Virus record (IMG/VR): IMGVR_UViG_3300049215_000407
Coordinates: 1 to 64,000 of that record
Strand: one strand, 5' to 3'
Origin: a virus
Length of the DNA: 64,000 bases
Under the pieces are notes generated by a model that made no database searches, had not been told where the DNA came from, and was given only the letters and a program-made list of their open reading frames with translations. This document shows positions 31,463 to 39,607 of the stretch, piece after piece. The translations under genes and the position numbers were made by a program. Within the stretch, counting starts at the first letter, position 1. Each line of letters opens with the position of its first letter.

Positions 31463-31866
31463 CAGCTCGTTCTCCGTTGAAGCATCGTCGCGAGGATTTC
31501 TTTGGCGAGGCCGGCGCGAGTTACTCGTCGACCTGGATGCTCGCGCCTCTCACGTGCGATCTCTTCATTGAGAAGTCGAAATTCTTCGTCGCTGAATCGA
31601 ACGAGGATCAGCGCGCCCTGTCGCTTAGGCAATTCGGCTCGCGTGAGAAATTCGATCCGCGCGAGTAGTCTCGGTGTGGGAGAGAAGTATTCGTTGCCGA
31701 GCGCATGCTTCTTCCAGCGATGGTGCTCGGCAGCTTCTTCTGCCTGGCCTCCCTTGAAGCACGCGAGGAGCGTGAGCTTCAAACCGGTGCACCGACGACG
31801 TGGATCTTGGGAGAAGCCGATCTTGACCGCACCGTCCTTCCGGCGTGCGAAGTACACCCAGCTCAT
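31462..31866 (-). CDS. GIY-YIG-like domain fused to ribbon-helix-helix-like domain
   Basis: 134 residues. Residues 1-85 (VYFARRKDGAVKIGFSQDPRRRC, AEHHRWKKHALGNEYFS) match the T5orf172/MUG113 branch of GIY-YIG nucleases, which cut DNA. Residues 95-134 (FRLLNEEIARERREHPGRRVTRAGLAKEI) closely parallel the free-standing protein encoded next upstream, so a DNA-binding module has been fused to a nuclease-like one. Overlaps both neighbours by one base (TGATG). Confidence 0.65.
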   Translation of the reverse strand: MSWVYFARRKDGAVKIGFSQDPRRRCTGLKLTLLACFKGGQAEEAAEHHRWKKHALGNEYFSPTPRLLARIEFLTRAELPKRQGALILVRFSDEEFRLLNEEIARERREHPGRRVTRAGLAKEILATMLQRRTS

Positions 31867-32033
31867 CGCCGAAGCCCCTTCGTCAAAACGTCGCGCACCA
31901 CCTCCGCGCGCGTGATGCGGCGGTTCGAGTTCTTCTTCTGCTCGCTGGCGATGCGGTCGTTGAGGAGCCCCCAGAGCTCGTCGTTCACCTCCACATAGAG
32001 CGTGTGCGACCTTTTTTCGTCGGAATCGTCCAT
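31863..32033 (-). CDS. 56-residue ribbon-helix-helix-like protein
   Basis: Found by reading; below usual length cut-offs. A strand (HTLYVEVNDELW) and two helices (LLNDRIASEQKK, ITRAEVVRDVLTKGL) fit a ribbon-helix-helix repressor. First gene of the leftward operon; TATAGT lies eight bases before its ATG with no ribosome-binding site. Confidence 0.55.
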   Translation of the reverse strand: MDDSDEKRSHTLYVEVNDELWGLLNDRIASEQKKNSNRRITRAEVVRDVLTKGLRR

Positions 32034-32041
32034 AGGCGAAC

Positions 32042-32047
32042 ACTATA
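32042..32047 (-). promoter_or_regulatory. Putative -10 box of the leftward operon
   Basis: TATAGT on the reverse strand, eight bases before ATG 32033. Good sigma70-type match; the transcript would be nearly leaderless. Confidence 0.5.
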
Positions 32048-32084
32048 CAGTCCCTAGACGATTACAAGGCCATTTCTAGACTTT

Positions 32085-32109
32085 GAATCGGAATTTTATT
32101 TTCCGATTC
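32085..32109. repeat. AT-rich inverted repeat
   Basis: GAATCGGAA and TTCCGATTC flank TTTTATT; perfect 9-bp arms. Candidate melting element or initiator site of the origin region, or a terminator. Confidence 0.6.
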
Positions 32110-32627
32110 GATTTACAGGTGTTGTTTCAAGTACATCCGCCACTTCGAGGGCTCGATCCGCCAGATCGATCACGAGGCACAAGTATTTGTGTTTGGTTTC
32201 AACGACATCCGCCACTTCTAGCTGACGAAAGTCAAAAAAACCGATCTGGCGGAAGAATTTCTTTTGCGTTTCCGCCACTTCCGCCACTCCGCCAGATAAA
32301 CCCCCTTTTACAAAAGAGGAACAAAGAAAAGGTGGCGGAGTGGCGGAAGGGGGAGTGAACGAGGGTTCACACAATGGGGCTCGGGAGAGAAAATAAAAAA
32401 CGCGACCGCGCCGGGGACTTTCACGAAACAAGTGGCGGAAGTGGCGGAGTGGCGGCGATGGTTGATATCGCTAGCGAATTCTTCCGCCACTTCGATCCGC
32501 CACTTGGGCTCCAGCTCGAAGTGGCGGAAGCTCGGGCAGAAATCAGCATCGCCCGTGCGGGAAAATTCCAGTTCCGCCACATAGGAGCAGAAAGCGCTCG
32601 CTACGACCCCGAGCTCTACGCTCGCGC

Positions 32628-35018
32628 CTAATTCTCTTCGTCCGCGAGGTCGGCGGCGACTTGCGCGAAGTCGAGCATCGGCGGCGGCCTGTAGAACCGC
32701 ATGCTCCCAGCCCCCCGTCCCGTTTTTCGGATCGTGCCCTTGATGTCGGAGACCGCGCGCCCGAGACGCATCGCGAAACCTTGGTCGGCTTGCACGCTCG
32801 GGATACGAAGCCACTCGGCGAGCACGTCCGCCGTCTGCCACCCGAGCCAAAGAGGTCGAAACGTGCCATCGGACTGCGCAAGGGGCTCGTTCGCGAGTCG
32901 AAGAAGCCGATCGCGAAGGGGATCCACGATGCGCGCCTTCTCGGCCTCGTTTTCGATCGCGTCGTAGTCGAGCCCCGTGCGCCACGAGTCGGAGATCTTC
33001 GCTTCGGCGAAGAGCTGCAAGCGATCGCGCGCAATCAAGTCGATGTCGACTTTCCCGGCGACGCCCACTTCCCAGCGAAGCCACCTGCGGTTGCCCGTGG
33101 GATCGTAGAAGTATTGATTGTCGTTCGTCGAGCACACGAGGAGCGCGCGGCGCGGTCGCACGGTGTGATCGTTTTCGTACTTCGCGATGTACTGCTCGAC
33201 GAGTTTCGAGATCCACGACTTGATTGCGTCGAGCCGCTTCGGATCACGCGCTTTGAATTCGTCGTCGTGGATGATCCATCGCGTGACGCTCGCGCGTTGG
33301 AGATCGAGCTTGTCGGGATCGAACTTTCCCATGATCGAGATCCACGGCGCGTCCATTCGATCCGAGTAGAAGAGCGTGTTGAGCGCGTAGTTTTTGTTCA
33401 CGCGTTGCAAGCCCTGGAGTACGGGCACGATGTCGACGAGTAGGCCGGGCATCAACGCACGCTCGATGCATGCACGAAGCCACGAGCGTCCGGTCGCACG
33501 GTGATACTTCGTGTCCTTGCAACCGAGGTACGTCGTGAGCCACGTGTCGATGCGACGTTGCCCGTCCCACTCGGGAAGGTTCTCGACGAAGAGCTGCAGC
33601 GAATCGAACGAGCGACGCCTTGCGGCCACACGGATCCCCTCTTCGGTCGTGTCCGCGCCAACGCGTACGCCCTGACGAACGCACCACGCTTGTACGGGAA
33701 TGCGATCGACTTTCGTGTACGCGCCTGAGCCCTCTGCAACGGGATTCGGTCGTGGCGACGGCCAGTAGATTCTGTCGGAGTAGACGTCGTAACCCGGGCC
33801 ACCGCGCCAGTTTGGATGCGACCCGAGGAGCCGCGCGACGTTTTCGGCGATCGCAGCGGGAGCGCCCTTGTCTTGAATGAGCTCGATCGGCGGAGCGGGC
33901 GGCGGTTCTTCACTCACCACCTCGACGCGCGGAGCTTCACGCGAAGGCTCTGCGGACGATCCCGATTCGGGATCGGGCTTGTCGTAGACGGGAAGAGGAC
34001 GCGGACCCGAAACAATGTTGTTCTGGACGACGTAACGCTCGGCCGATGCGAGCGTGCGGCGCACTTCGGTGCGCGTGAGCCCCGCGAAGGTGGCAGCGTT
34101 TTCGAGCTGCCTGAGCACGTACTCCCATTTGCCCACGGAGTAGCTGGAGTTCGCGAGCGCGAGGAGTCGGATCGCTTTGCGATAGAGGTAGTCGTTCCTC
34201 ATGCCCTCGGGCATGTACGCGAGCCGCGCTGCTTCTTCGGTGACGGCCTTCTGCAAATACGCAGCGGCTTTCTTCTTTGCCTTCTCGTCCTGCGCGAATG
34301 TGTCGGGCGTGTAGTCGACGAGGAATCTCGGCGGCGGAACATCTTCGAGGAGCGGCTCGCACCACGCGACAGGGAGCGTGAGCACCTCGCCGAGCTTCGA
34401 CCACACGTACCGCTTGCCCGAAATGTGGAGACTGGGCGCGACGACGACTTGGCCCCCTCCCACTTTCACGTCGACGCCGGGGATGCGCTCTTGCTTCTCT
34501 CCGTTCTCACGCGGTTTCCCCGAGAGCGCCGTGCGGTTTTTGAGACGAGCCTTCGGAACGATCTCCGGGATTCGATAGAAGAGCCGGTAGCCGCGGGCGC
34601 TCTCACACGTGGCGGTGTCGCGAGGAAGGAACCCGAGCTCCAATTCGAGCTGGGCGACGCGCGGCTCGTCGTCGACGTCGACGGCCACGAGGTACGACCC
34701 ATCGCGTTGCTCGCCGAGGATGAGCCCCACGTTCGACTTTGCGCGAATGCTCAGAAATTCATCACGCAAAGCTTCTTCGGTCTCGGCGGGCTTGGGCCAA
34801 TTCTTCCGGATCGGATGCTTGCCGGCGTTCTTGCCGCAATCGGTGTTGCACACGCACCTGAGCCCCTCGGGCGTGGAGATATCTCCCTCGATTCCGTACG
34901 TGAAGACCGGCTTGCGGCCGTTGCGGAAGTATTCGAGTGCAGCCTCGAAGGAAGACATCCCCTCCGAGATTACGAAATCAAAAAAGGGTGCGTTGGCGCT
35001 CGTCGTGTCCATCGTCAT
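32628..35018 (-). CDS. Prim-Pol / VapE-type primase-helicase
   Basis: 796 residues. N-terminal Prim-Pol domain to about 215: VGLILGEQRDGSYLVAVDVDD with metal-binding DVD (114-116), SARGYRLFYR, KVGGGQVVVAPS. The C-terminal part (about 475-780) fits the VirE/VapE helicase family: LPEWDGQRRIDTWL, VDIVPVLQG, WIIHDDEF, LLVCSTND, YDPTGNRRW (639-646). The P-loop position reads GLQRVNKN (536-543) instead of GxxGxGK[ST], so ATP use is doubtful. Such proteins lay primers and unwind DNA for phage or plasmid replication. Overlaps the VRR-NUC gene stop-to-start. Confidence 0.8.
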   Translation of the reverse strand: MTMDTTSANAPFFDFVISEGMSSFEAALEYFRNGRKPVFTYGIEGDISTPEGLRCVCNTDCGKNAGKHPIRKNWPKPAETEEALRDEFLSIRAKSNVGLILGEQRDGSYLVAVDVDDEPRVAQLELELGFLPRDTATCESARGYRLFYRIPEIVPKARLKNRTALSGKPRENGEKQERIPGVDVKVGGGQVVVAPSLHISGKRYVWSKLGEVLTLPVAWCEPLLEDVPPPRFLVDYTPDTFAQDEKAKKKAAAYLQKAVTEEAARLAYMPEGMRNDYLYRKAIRLLALANSSYSVGKWEYVLRQLENAATFAGLTRTEVRRTLASAERYVVQNNIVSGPRPLPVYDKPDPESGSSAEPSREAPRVEVVSEEPPPAPPIELIQDKGAPAAIAENVARLLGSHPNWRGGPGYDVYSDRIYWPSPRPNPVAEGSGAYTKVDRIPVQAWCVRQGVRVGADTTEEGIRVAARRRSFDSLQLFVENLPEWDGQRRIDTWLTTYLGCKDTKYHRATGRSWLRACIERALMPGLLVDIVPVLQGLQRVNKNYALNTLFYSDRMDAPWISIMGKFDPDKLDLQRASVTRWIIHDDEFKARDPKRLDAIKSWISKLVEQYIAKYENDHTVRPRRALLVCSTNDNQYFYDPTGNRRWLRWEVGVAGKVDIDLIARDRLQLFAEAKISDSWRTGLDYDAIENEAEKARIVDPLRDRLLRLANEPLAQSDGTFRPLWLGWQTADVLAEWLRIPSVQADQGFAMRLGRAVSDIKGTIRKTGRGAGSMRFYRPPPMLDFAQVAADLADEEN

Positions 35019-35416
35019 GCAAGACCCCGAAGAAGAACCAGCCAGCGGCCTGTTTCCGCGACCCAGCGATCGATCACTTGCCGCGGGGTTTCACCTTTTT
35101 TCGCGCGGAGCTTGAGATGCGGCACTCGGTTCGAGTCGCAGTACGCTTTCCAAGCTTTCTGACCAGGGCGCTCCGGCGTGCGCACGTTCTTCAATTCGAT
35201 CTCCAGAGGCATCGGATGCGGAGGGCGATAGAGCCAGCCCCAGACGTCGGCTTGACCCGTGATCCCGGCCTTGAAGACGTTGCCCCGTTCGTCTTGGAAT
35301 TGTCCGACGTTGCGAATGAAGAGCCGCGCGTCGAGAAATCTCTCCGTGCACTCCGCGACGTAGAAGCGCCGAAGCTCGGTCTCGGTTGCGCGTTTGAGTT
35401 CGTCAAGAACGTTCAC
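35015..35416 (-). CDS. VRR-NUC nuclease
   Basis: 133 residues. GITGQADVWGW and PLEIELKN (D...ExK pattern) with a following KAWKAYCDSN match the VRR-NUC branch of PD-(D/E)xK nucleases, often found beside phage helicases, acting on branched DNA. Overlaps neighbours by four bases on both sides. Confidence 0.75.
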   Translation of the reverse strand: MNVLDELKRATETELRRFYVAECTERFLDARLFIRNVGQFQDERGNVFKAGITGQADVWGWLYRPPHPMPLEIELKNVRTPERPGQKAWKAYCDSNRVPHLKLRAKKGETPRQVIDRWVAETGRWLVLLRGLA

Positions 35417-35679
35417 GCTCGCCTCGAACGACGTCGCGACTTCGTGCGTGTGCGCTCCTTCACCGGCTTGGGTTTTTTGAGAACGGCGCGACTGAACACC
35501 GACTCGACGTACGTCTTGTCGGCTTCGGCTTTTGCGCGATCACGGGTTCTTACCCCCTGAAAGCAGATCGAGTGCATCCCTGGTTTCGGGATGAAGCGCA
35601 CTTCGACGTGGTACGTCGACGGCTCTTGCCTTCCGCTGATGGATCGGTCGATGGATTCACACACTGCAATTTCGATCAT
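35413..35679 (-). CDS. Small basic hypothetical protein
   Basis: 88 residues; AAAGGAACGAACG leader before ATG 35679. Strands in the first half (YHVEVRFIPKPG), then a very basic tail (KKPKPVKERTRTKSRRR) suited to nucleic-acid binding. Overlaps its upstream neighbour by 23 bases. Confidence 0.5.
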   Translation of the reverse strand: MIEIAVCESIDRSISGRQEPSTYHVEVRFIPKPGMHSICFQGVRTRDRAKAEADKTYVESVFSRAVLKKPKPVKERTRTKSRRRSRRA

Positions 35680-35869
35680 CGTTCGTTCCTTTCGTTGCTT
35701 TTTTGCGAAGCATGCTTCTGCGCTCAGTACATCCCGTGCACTTCGTTCGCTCGCGCGCCGCCTTCGGCCAGTACGCTGCGACGTACACTCTCCCGCACGG
35801 GCACCGAATCCGGAGTCGTGGTGCAGCGCCCGATCCGCGATTCTCTACGACGGCGAGGATCTCGCTCAT
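35657..35869 (-). CDS. Small zinc-ribbon protein
   Basis: 70 residues from ATG 35869 (ATGA overlap with the helicase gene). CPCGRVY and CTGC with basic surroundings form a zinc ribbon, as in many replication accessory proteins. Function unknown. Confidence 0.5.
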   Translation of the reverse strand: MSEILAVVENRGSGAAPRLRIRCPCGRVYVAAYWPKAARERTKCTGCTERRSMLRKKATKGTNDDRNCSV

Positions 35870-37506
35870 TTCGCATCCCACTCTTTGAACATTTCCGCCG
35901 CGAGGTCGTCCAGATCTTTCCCTTTCGCCTGCGCGAGCTCGGCTTCGCTCATCTCGCGCATCTTTCGGAAGCGCTCCGTGCGCGCGAGGTTCGTCTGCCA
36001 AATCAGATCGCGCTCGTAGTCGGCTTTCGTCTGATCGCTCCACCACTTCGGTGGCCACTCTTTGTATTTTTCTTTGTACCTCGCCGACGCGAAGCCCCAC
36101 TTGAAGCCGCGCGATCGCGCCGTGCGCACGCAGCCGTCGTAGTATTTGCGCTTCTCGTCGACGGGACCTCTTTCAACGAGGGTCATGCCGGGCACTTCAC
36201 GCGGGAGCTTGGGCGGTTCGATGGAGACGACTACGAACGAGTGGCCGCAGTGCTCGCACTCGCGCGCGTTGCTCGGGATGTACGCGTAGCACTTCGGACA
36301 CGTCTTGAACTTGCCTGCGCTCGTGCGCTTCGGAGGACCTTCGATGTCCCATTCCACATCTTCATCGGGCCGGCCGTGCCGATCGAGATTCGCGCCGTGA
36401 TCCAAGAAGATGGGCCGGATCAACTTCATGTCGAGACAGCCGCACTTCGTGCACGCGCCCTTGTCGTGATCGTCGGGCACGTGCCAGCACTCGCAGCACG
36501 GACGGCCGATGCGATTCATCTGCTTGTAGAGCGTCATCGACTTCGTGGGGCGCGCGATGATGACGCACTTCACGCTCGGTTGGTCCCAGCCTTCGGTGAG
36601 GATCTGGCAGTTCGAGACGACTTCCAGCTCGCCGTTCCGGAGCTTCGCGAGGATCTCCGCGCGCAGTTCTTCGGGCGTGTTGCCGTCGAGGTGTGCTGCC
36701 TTCACGCCCTCTTCGTGAAAGCGCTGAGCGATGGCGATCGAGTGCGCCACGCTCGTCGCGAAGATGACCGTGGGCCTCGCAATGCCGTCGAGCGCATGAA
36801 ATTCGAGCCAGCGCTCGTAGATGCCGCCGACGAGGGCATCGCCGATCATTACCTCTTCGAGCTCTTCGAGATTGAAGTCCCCCGCGAGCGTGTGCACGCC
36901 CTTGAGGTCCGGCTTCATTCGCTCGGGCACGGAGAAGCAGCGCGCCGCCGAGATGAATCCGTCTTGCGTCAGCTCTGCGTACGTCGCGGCTTGCACGATC
37001 ACGTCGTAGGGACCGCCGCTTTTTCGTCCGAGAGGTTTCTGATCCGTGCGGCATGGCGTCGCCGTGAGACCAAGGTGGACCGCATCGGGGTACATCTCGA
37101 ACACGAACTTCGTGTACGAGGGGGCGCATGCGCGGTGACACTCGTCGACGATCACGATGTCGGGAACGAACGCGATGTTTCTCTGCGCGAGCGTTTGGAT
37201 GCTCGCGACTTGGACGGGCATGAGGAGGTTCGTGCGCGGATCGTTCGCGCGGATGACGCCGACTTCGGTGATGCCCCACTTTGCGAGCTGCGCCACCATT
37301 TGATCGATCAGTTCGAGTCGATGAACGACGATGAGGATCTTCCCGTTGAAGTTCGTACGCGCGCTATAGATGATTGCGCAGACGAGCACGGTCTTGCCGC
37401 CACCCGTGGGCAGGCAAAGGATCACGCGCTTTCGACCAGCGAGTACGTGTGCGCGCGATTCGCCCACGCCGCGCCCTTGGTAGGGCCGAAGGATCGGAGC
37501 GCTCAC
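35866..37506 (-). CDS. SF2 DEAD/DEAH-like DNA helicase
   Basis: 546 residues from GTG 37506, with GGAGGAACC upstream. Motif I PTGGGKT (33-39), motif Ia VHRLELIDQM, motif II DECH (121-124), motif III GLTATP, then the second RecA fold with VIFATSVAHSIAI, EVVSNCQILTEGWDQP (motif V) and KQMNRIGRP (motif VI). A zinc-like insertion CCECWHV...CTKCGC and a second cluster CPKCY...CEHCGH lie after motif VI. Related to phage UvsW/RecG-like and restriction-type helicases; it should use ATP to unwind or branch-migrate DNA. Expressed with the primase and VRR-NUC genes. Confidence 0.85.
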   Translation of the reverse strand: MSAPILRPYQGRGVGESRAHVLAGRKRVILCLPTGGGKTVLVCAIIYSARTNFNGKILIVVHRLELIDQMVAQLAKWGITEVGVIRANDPRTNLLMPVQVASIQTLAQRNIAFVPDIVIVDECHRACAPSYTKFVFEMYPDAVHLGLTATPCRTDQKPLGRKSGGPYDVIVQAATYAELTQDGFISAARCFSVPERMKPDLKGVHTLAGDFNLEELEEVMIGDALVGGIYERWLEFHALDGIARPTVIFATSVAHSIAIAQRFHEEGVKAAHLDGNTPEELRAEILAKLRNGELEVVSNCQILTEGWDQPSVKCVIIARPTKSMTLYKQMNRIGRPCCECWHVPDDHDKGACTKCGCLDMKLIRPIFLDHGANLDRHGRPDEDVEWDIEGPPKRTSAGKFKTCPKCYAYIPSNARECEHCGHSFVVVSIEPPKLPREVPGMTLVERGPVDEKRKYYDGCVRTARSRGFKWGFASARYKEKYKEWPPKWWSDQTKADYERDLIWQTNLARTERFRKMREMSEAELAQAKGKDLDDLAAEMFKEWDAK

Positions 37507-38150
37507 GGTTCCTCCATTTGGATGCAATTTCCACAAAGTGATCGCGTGGGCTCGACGCGACGCATTCGACAACGCGGGCACGTCTTGCTCGTGTCGATGT
37601 CGATCTGCGCTCGCACGTGATGCTCGATCTCTTCGACTACAATCGGCTTCATCGATTCAGAAAATGCGCGAGCACTATCCTCGCTCGTCCCGCGCACCCA
37701 GTGACCGGGCTCGATCTCGAACCAGAACTTCAAAAGCAAGGCGTCGCGCTGTTCTTGTTCTTCGCGACGTTCCTTCCACGCGAGGTACTTCGCACGCGCG
37801 GTCACGAAGTAGTTCTTCATCGCCGCTGTCGGCTGCGTGCCTCGCATCGCGCGCCAATCGCCGCGCATCGCAGCGAGCTTCACGTAGAAGATCTGGAGCT
37901 CCGCCGTGTAGTCCTCTGCGTCGATCGGGCCTTGCAGCTTTTCCGATTTTTCTTCCGGGATGCGTAGCCCTTCGGCGCGGCACGCGTTGATGTACGCAGC
38001 GCTCGGAGGATCGAGCGTCATTTTTTCCCTGTACATCACCCAACCCTCGGGACTGAGCGGCCCTCGAACGAGCCGAAGCCCGCGCGAAGGCGCAAGCAGT
38101 GCCGAAAGCGGCACGTCTCCGTCTGGAGTGCGCTGATCGTCTCGTTCCAT
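37503..38150 (-). CDS. Hypothetical protein of the replication operon
   Basis: 215 residues from ATG 38150, chosen for its GAGGAACGA site (an ATG at 38177 is possible). Mostly helical and charged; a CPRC/CGNC zinc knuckle at the C-terminus. Overlaps the helicase start (GTGA). Function unknown. Confidence 0.55.
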   Translation of the reverse strand: MERDDQRTPDGDVPLSALLAPSRGLRLVRGPLSPEGWVMYREKMTLDPPSAAYINACRAEGLRIPEEKSEKLQGPIDAEDYTAELQIFYVKLAAMRGDWRAMRGTQPTAAMKNYFVTARAKYLAWKERREEQEQRDALLLKFWFEIEPGHWVRGTSEDSARAFSESMKPIVVEEIEHHVRAQIDIDTSKTCPRCRMRRVEPTRSLCGNCIQMEEP

Positions 38151-38197
38151 TCGTTCCTCGCGTTGCGCTACAGACATCTAGCCGTAACACGCGGCGC

Positions 38198-38226
38198 TTG
38201 TGTGCGTCTAGAAGTTGGGCTATTTT
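38198..38226 (+). promoter_or_regulatory. Sigma70-like promoter for a small RNA
   Basis: TTGTGT, a 17-base spacer and TATTTT, pointing rightward into the terminator at 38274-38312. Confidence 0.4.
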
Positions 38227-38232
38227 TCCTGA

Positions 38233-38312
38233 GCATAGATCGCTCGTTCGTTTCGTTGCGTTGCGCTCTGTAGCCGCACTCGGATTCGTTCCCCGAGTGC
38301 GGCTTTTTTTTT
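38233..38312 (+). ncRNA. Candidate small non-coding RNA
   Basis: An approximately 80-base transcript would run from the promoter at 38198 to the intrinsic terminator, without a credible ORF. Lies in the gap between divergent operons; target unknown. Confidence 0.4.
38274..38312 (+). terminator. Intrinsic terminator
   Basis: CCGCACTCGG and CCGAGTGCGG form a perfect 10-bp stem, then C and nine T. It reads rightward, although the genes to its left are leftward, so it must end a separate short transcript or block read-through. Confidence 0.75.
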
Positions 38313-38350
38313 GGCGCGCGCACTGAACAAATTTTCCTTGCAAGCCGTCT

Positions 38351-38362
38351 ACTCAAGCGGTA
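38351..38362. repeat. ACTCAAGCGGTA motif
   Basis: ACTCAAGCGGTA, with a partial copy CAAGCCGT thirteen bases upstream, in the divergent gap before the operon at 38435. Confidence 0.55.
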
Positions 38363-38434
38363 GCACTGGATCTGCTCGCAGCCGCAACCTGCGTGCGACG
38401 TAACGCGACTCTGAACGACAGCGAGGAACGAACG

Positions 38435-38722
38435 ATGACGGACGAGAACAATCTCGTCGAGATGACCATCCGTGTCGATGTGTCGGGGGGCATTCAGCTC
38501 GCTCACACCTGCGCGCGATGTGGCGCGGTAGCGCATAGCACCCCGACCAGTTACGACTGCTTGAATCCCCAAACGGGACGTGCAGACACCAAGGTGTTCG
38601 TCGTGCAGAGCGCGATTCCTCCCGAGGGTTGGGAGCACCTTCGTATGACCGATCCCGAGAAGACGTGGCACCTCGAAGTGTGCCCGGCGTGCATCCGGAA
38701 GTTTTTTCTGGAGAAGCGATGA
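38435..38722 (+). CDS. Zinc-ribbon hypothetical protein
   Basis: 95 residues; GAGGAACGAACG leader before ATG. CARC and CPAC about 55 residues apart make a zinc ribbon; strands between (TKVFVVQSAIPP). First gene of a rightward operon reaching 47320. Confidence 0.5.
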   Translation: MTDENNLVEMTIRVDVSGGIQLAHTCARCGAVAHSTPTSYDCLNPQTGRADTKVFVVQSAIPPEGWEHLRMTDPEKTWHLEVCPACIRKFFLEKR

Positions 38723-39132
38723 GCGCAGACGTCGGCAAGGTTCGTCGCGAGCACGCCGAAGAGCAGGCGAAGGAGCGGGGCTGCGTCATCGTCGAACCGA
38801 AACCGAACGAGCTTTTTCTCGACATCGATAGCGCTGAGGAAATGGCGTACTTCGAGAAGCAGATCAGGCGCGTTGCCGTGAGGTGGAAGCTCACGTGGAC
38901 GGCGAGCGAATCGCCGAGCGGCAAGATGGGTCGCTATCACGTCTATGTGACGTTCTTCGATCGCGAGCTGGATCACTGGCAACGCATCGCCTTGCAGGCG
39001 GTGCTCGGCTCCGACCGGATTCGTGAGCTGATCTCGGTGCATCGCTTGCTCGACGGCGATGCGGCACCCACGCTCTTCTTCGAGAAGCCCGAAGCAGTTC
39101 GCCTTCGCGCGATGGAGAACCCGAAGCCATGA
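38719..39132 (+). CDS. Primase-fold-like small protein
   Basis: 137 residues, ATGA overlap. ELFLDIDSAEE, SPSGKMGRYHVYVTF, IALQAVLGSDRIRELISVHRL and PTLFFEK follow the order of motifs in archaeo-eukaryotic-primase-like folds, including a DxD and SxH. Short proteins of this kind occur in phage replication operons. Function not established; catalysis is uncertain. Confidence 0.55.
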   Translation: MSADVGKVRREHAEEQAKERGCVIVEPKPNELFLDIDSAEEMAYFEKQIRRVAVRWKLTWTASESPSGKMGRYHVYVTFFDRELDHWQRIALQAVLGSDRIRELISVHRLLDGDAAPTLFFEKPEAVRLRAMENPKP

Positions 39133-39374
39133 CCGAAGAAGAAATTATTTCGATGATGCAGAGCACGCTCGGTTGCCTTCGCGCTGATCTCGTCGTGGTG
39201 GCCGTCGCCATGAAGGGAAACGACATGTCGCCCGAGCGATTGCTCGTTGCCGCGGAACTGATCCAAAAAACGCAGGATGATCTTTCCGTTCGCGCGGACA
39301 ATCTGCGGAAAATGCGAGAGATACGGGCAGCGGTGCCGCCGCTTCCCGTGCCGGGACCGGGGAGGCAATCGTGA
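39129..39374 (+). CDS. Small helical protein
   Basis: 81 residues, ATGA overlap. Helical (EEEIISMMQSTLGCL, RADNLRKMREI) with a Pro-rich end. No family recognised. Confidence 0.5.
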   Translation: MTEEEIISMMQSTLGCLRADLVVVAVAMKGNDMSPERLLVAAELIQKTQDDLSVRADNLRKMREIRAAVPPLPVPGPGRQS

Positions 39375-39592
39375 AGCTCGACACCTTCCGAAAGAGCTTG
39401 GACAACACGAGCGTCCGGCCGATCTCGGAAGCGGTGCTCGATGAAGACAACCGTTGGGTGACAGAAGTCTCGTCGCTCGAAGAGCTTCGCGCCATCGCTC
39501 TACGTGAAAGCGGCGGGATCATCGAGCTCCACTTCCTCGACGGCACCGGGGACATGGACATGCTCGTGATTGTCGATGCGGCCGACGATTAG
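39371..39592 (+). CDS. Small acidic hypothetical protein
   Basis: 73 residues from GTG, overlapping the previous stop. Mixed helix and strands, ending GDMDMLVIVDAADD. Function unknown. Confidence 0.45.
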   Translation: MKLDTFRKSLDNTSVRPISEAVLDEDNRWVTEVSSLEELRAIALRESGGIIELHFLDGTGDMDMLVIVDAADD

Positions 39593-39607
39593 AAAAGGAG
39601 ATGCACC

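Larger units (their letters stand above)
32034..32627. other. Gene-free repeat-rich region, candidate replication origin
   Basis: 594 bases without a convincing gene. About sixteen copies of the core TGGCGG/CCGCCA, mostly as GAAGTGGCGGA or its complement, lie in both orientations between 32136 and 32580, with tandem clusters at 32270-32296, 32333-32349 and 32431-32455. Two 31-33-bp near-direct repeats end in CATCCGCCACTTC (32119-32149, 32189-32221). An AT-rich 9-bp inverted repeat lies at 32085-32109. The primase-helicase gene ends at 32628, as often seen next to origins. ORFs crossing this region only reflect the repeats. Confidence 0.6.

Noticed and set aside
32083-32431. ORFs on both strands across the repeat region (up to 111 residues, with repeated EVADV-like phrases)
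   Set aside because: The protein repeats simply mirror the GTGGCGGA DNA repeats; no start signals and no folded composition.
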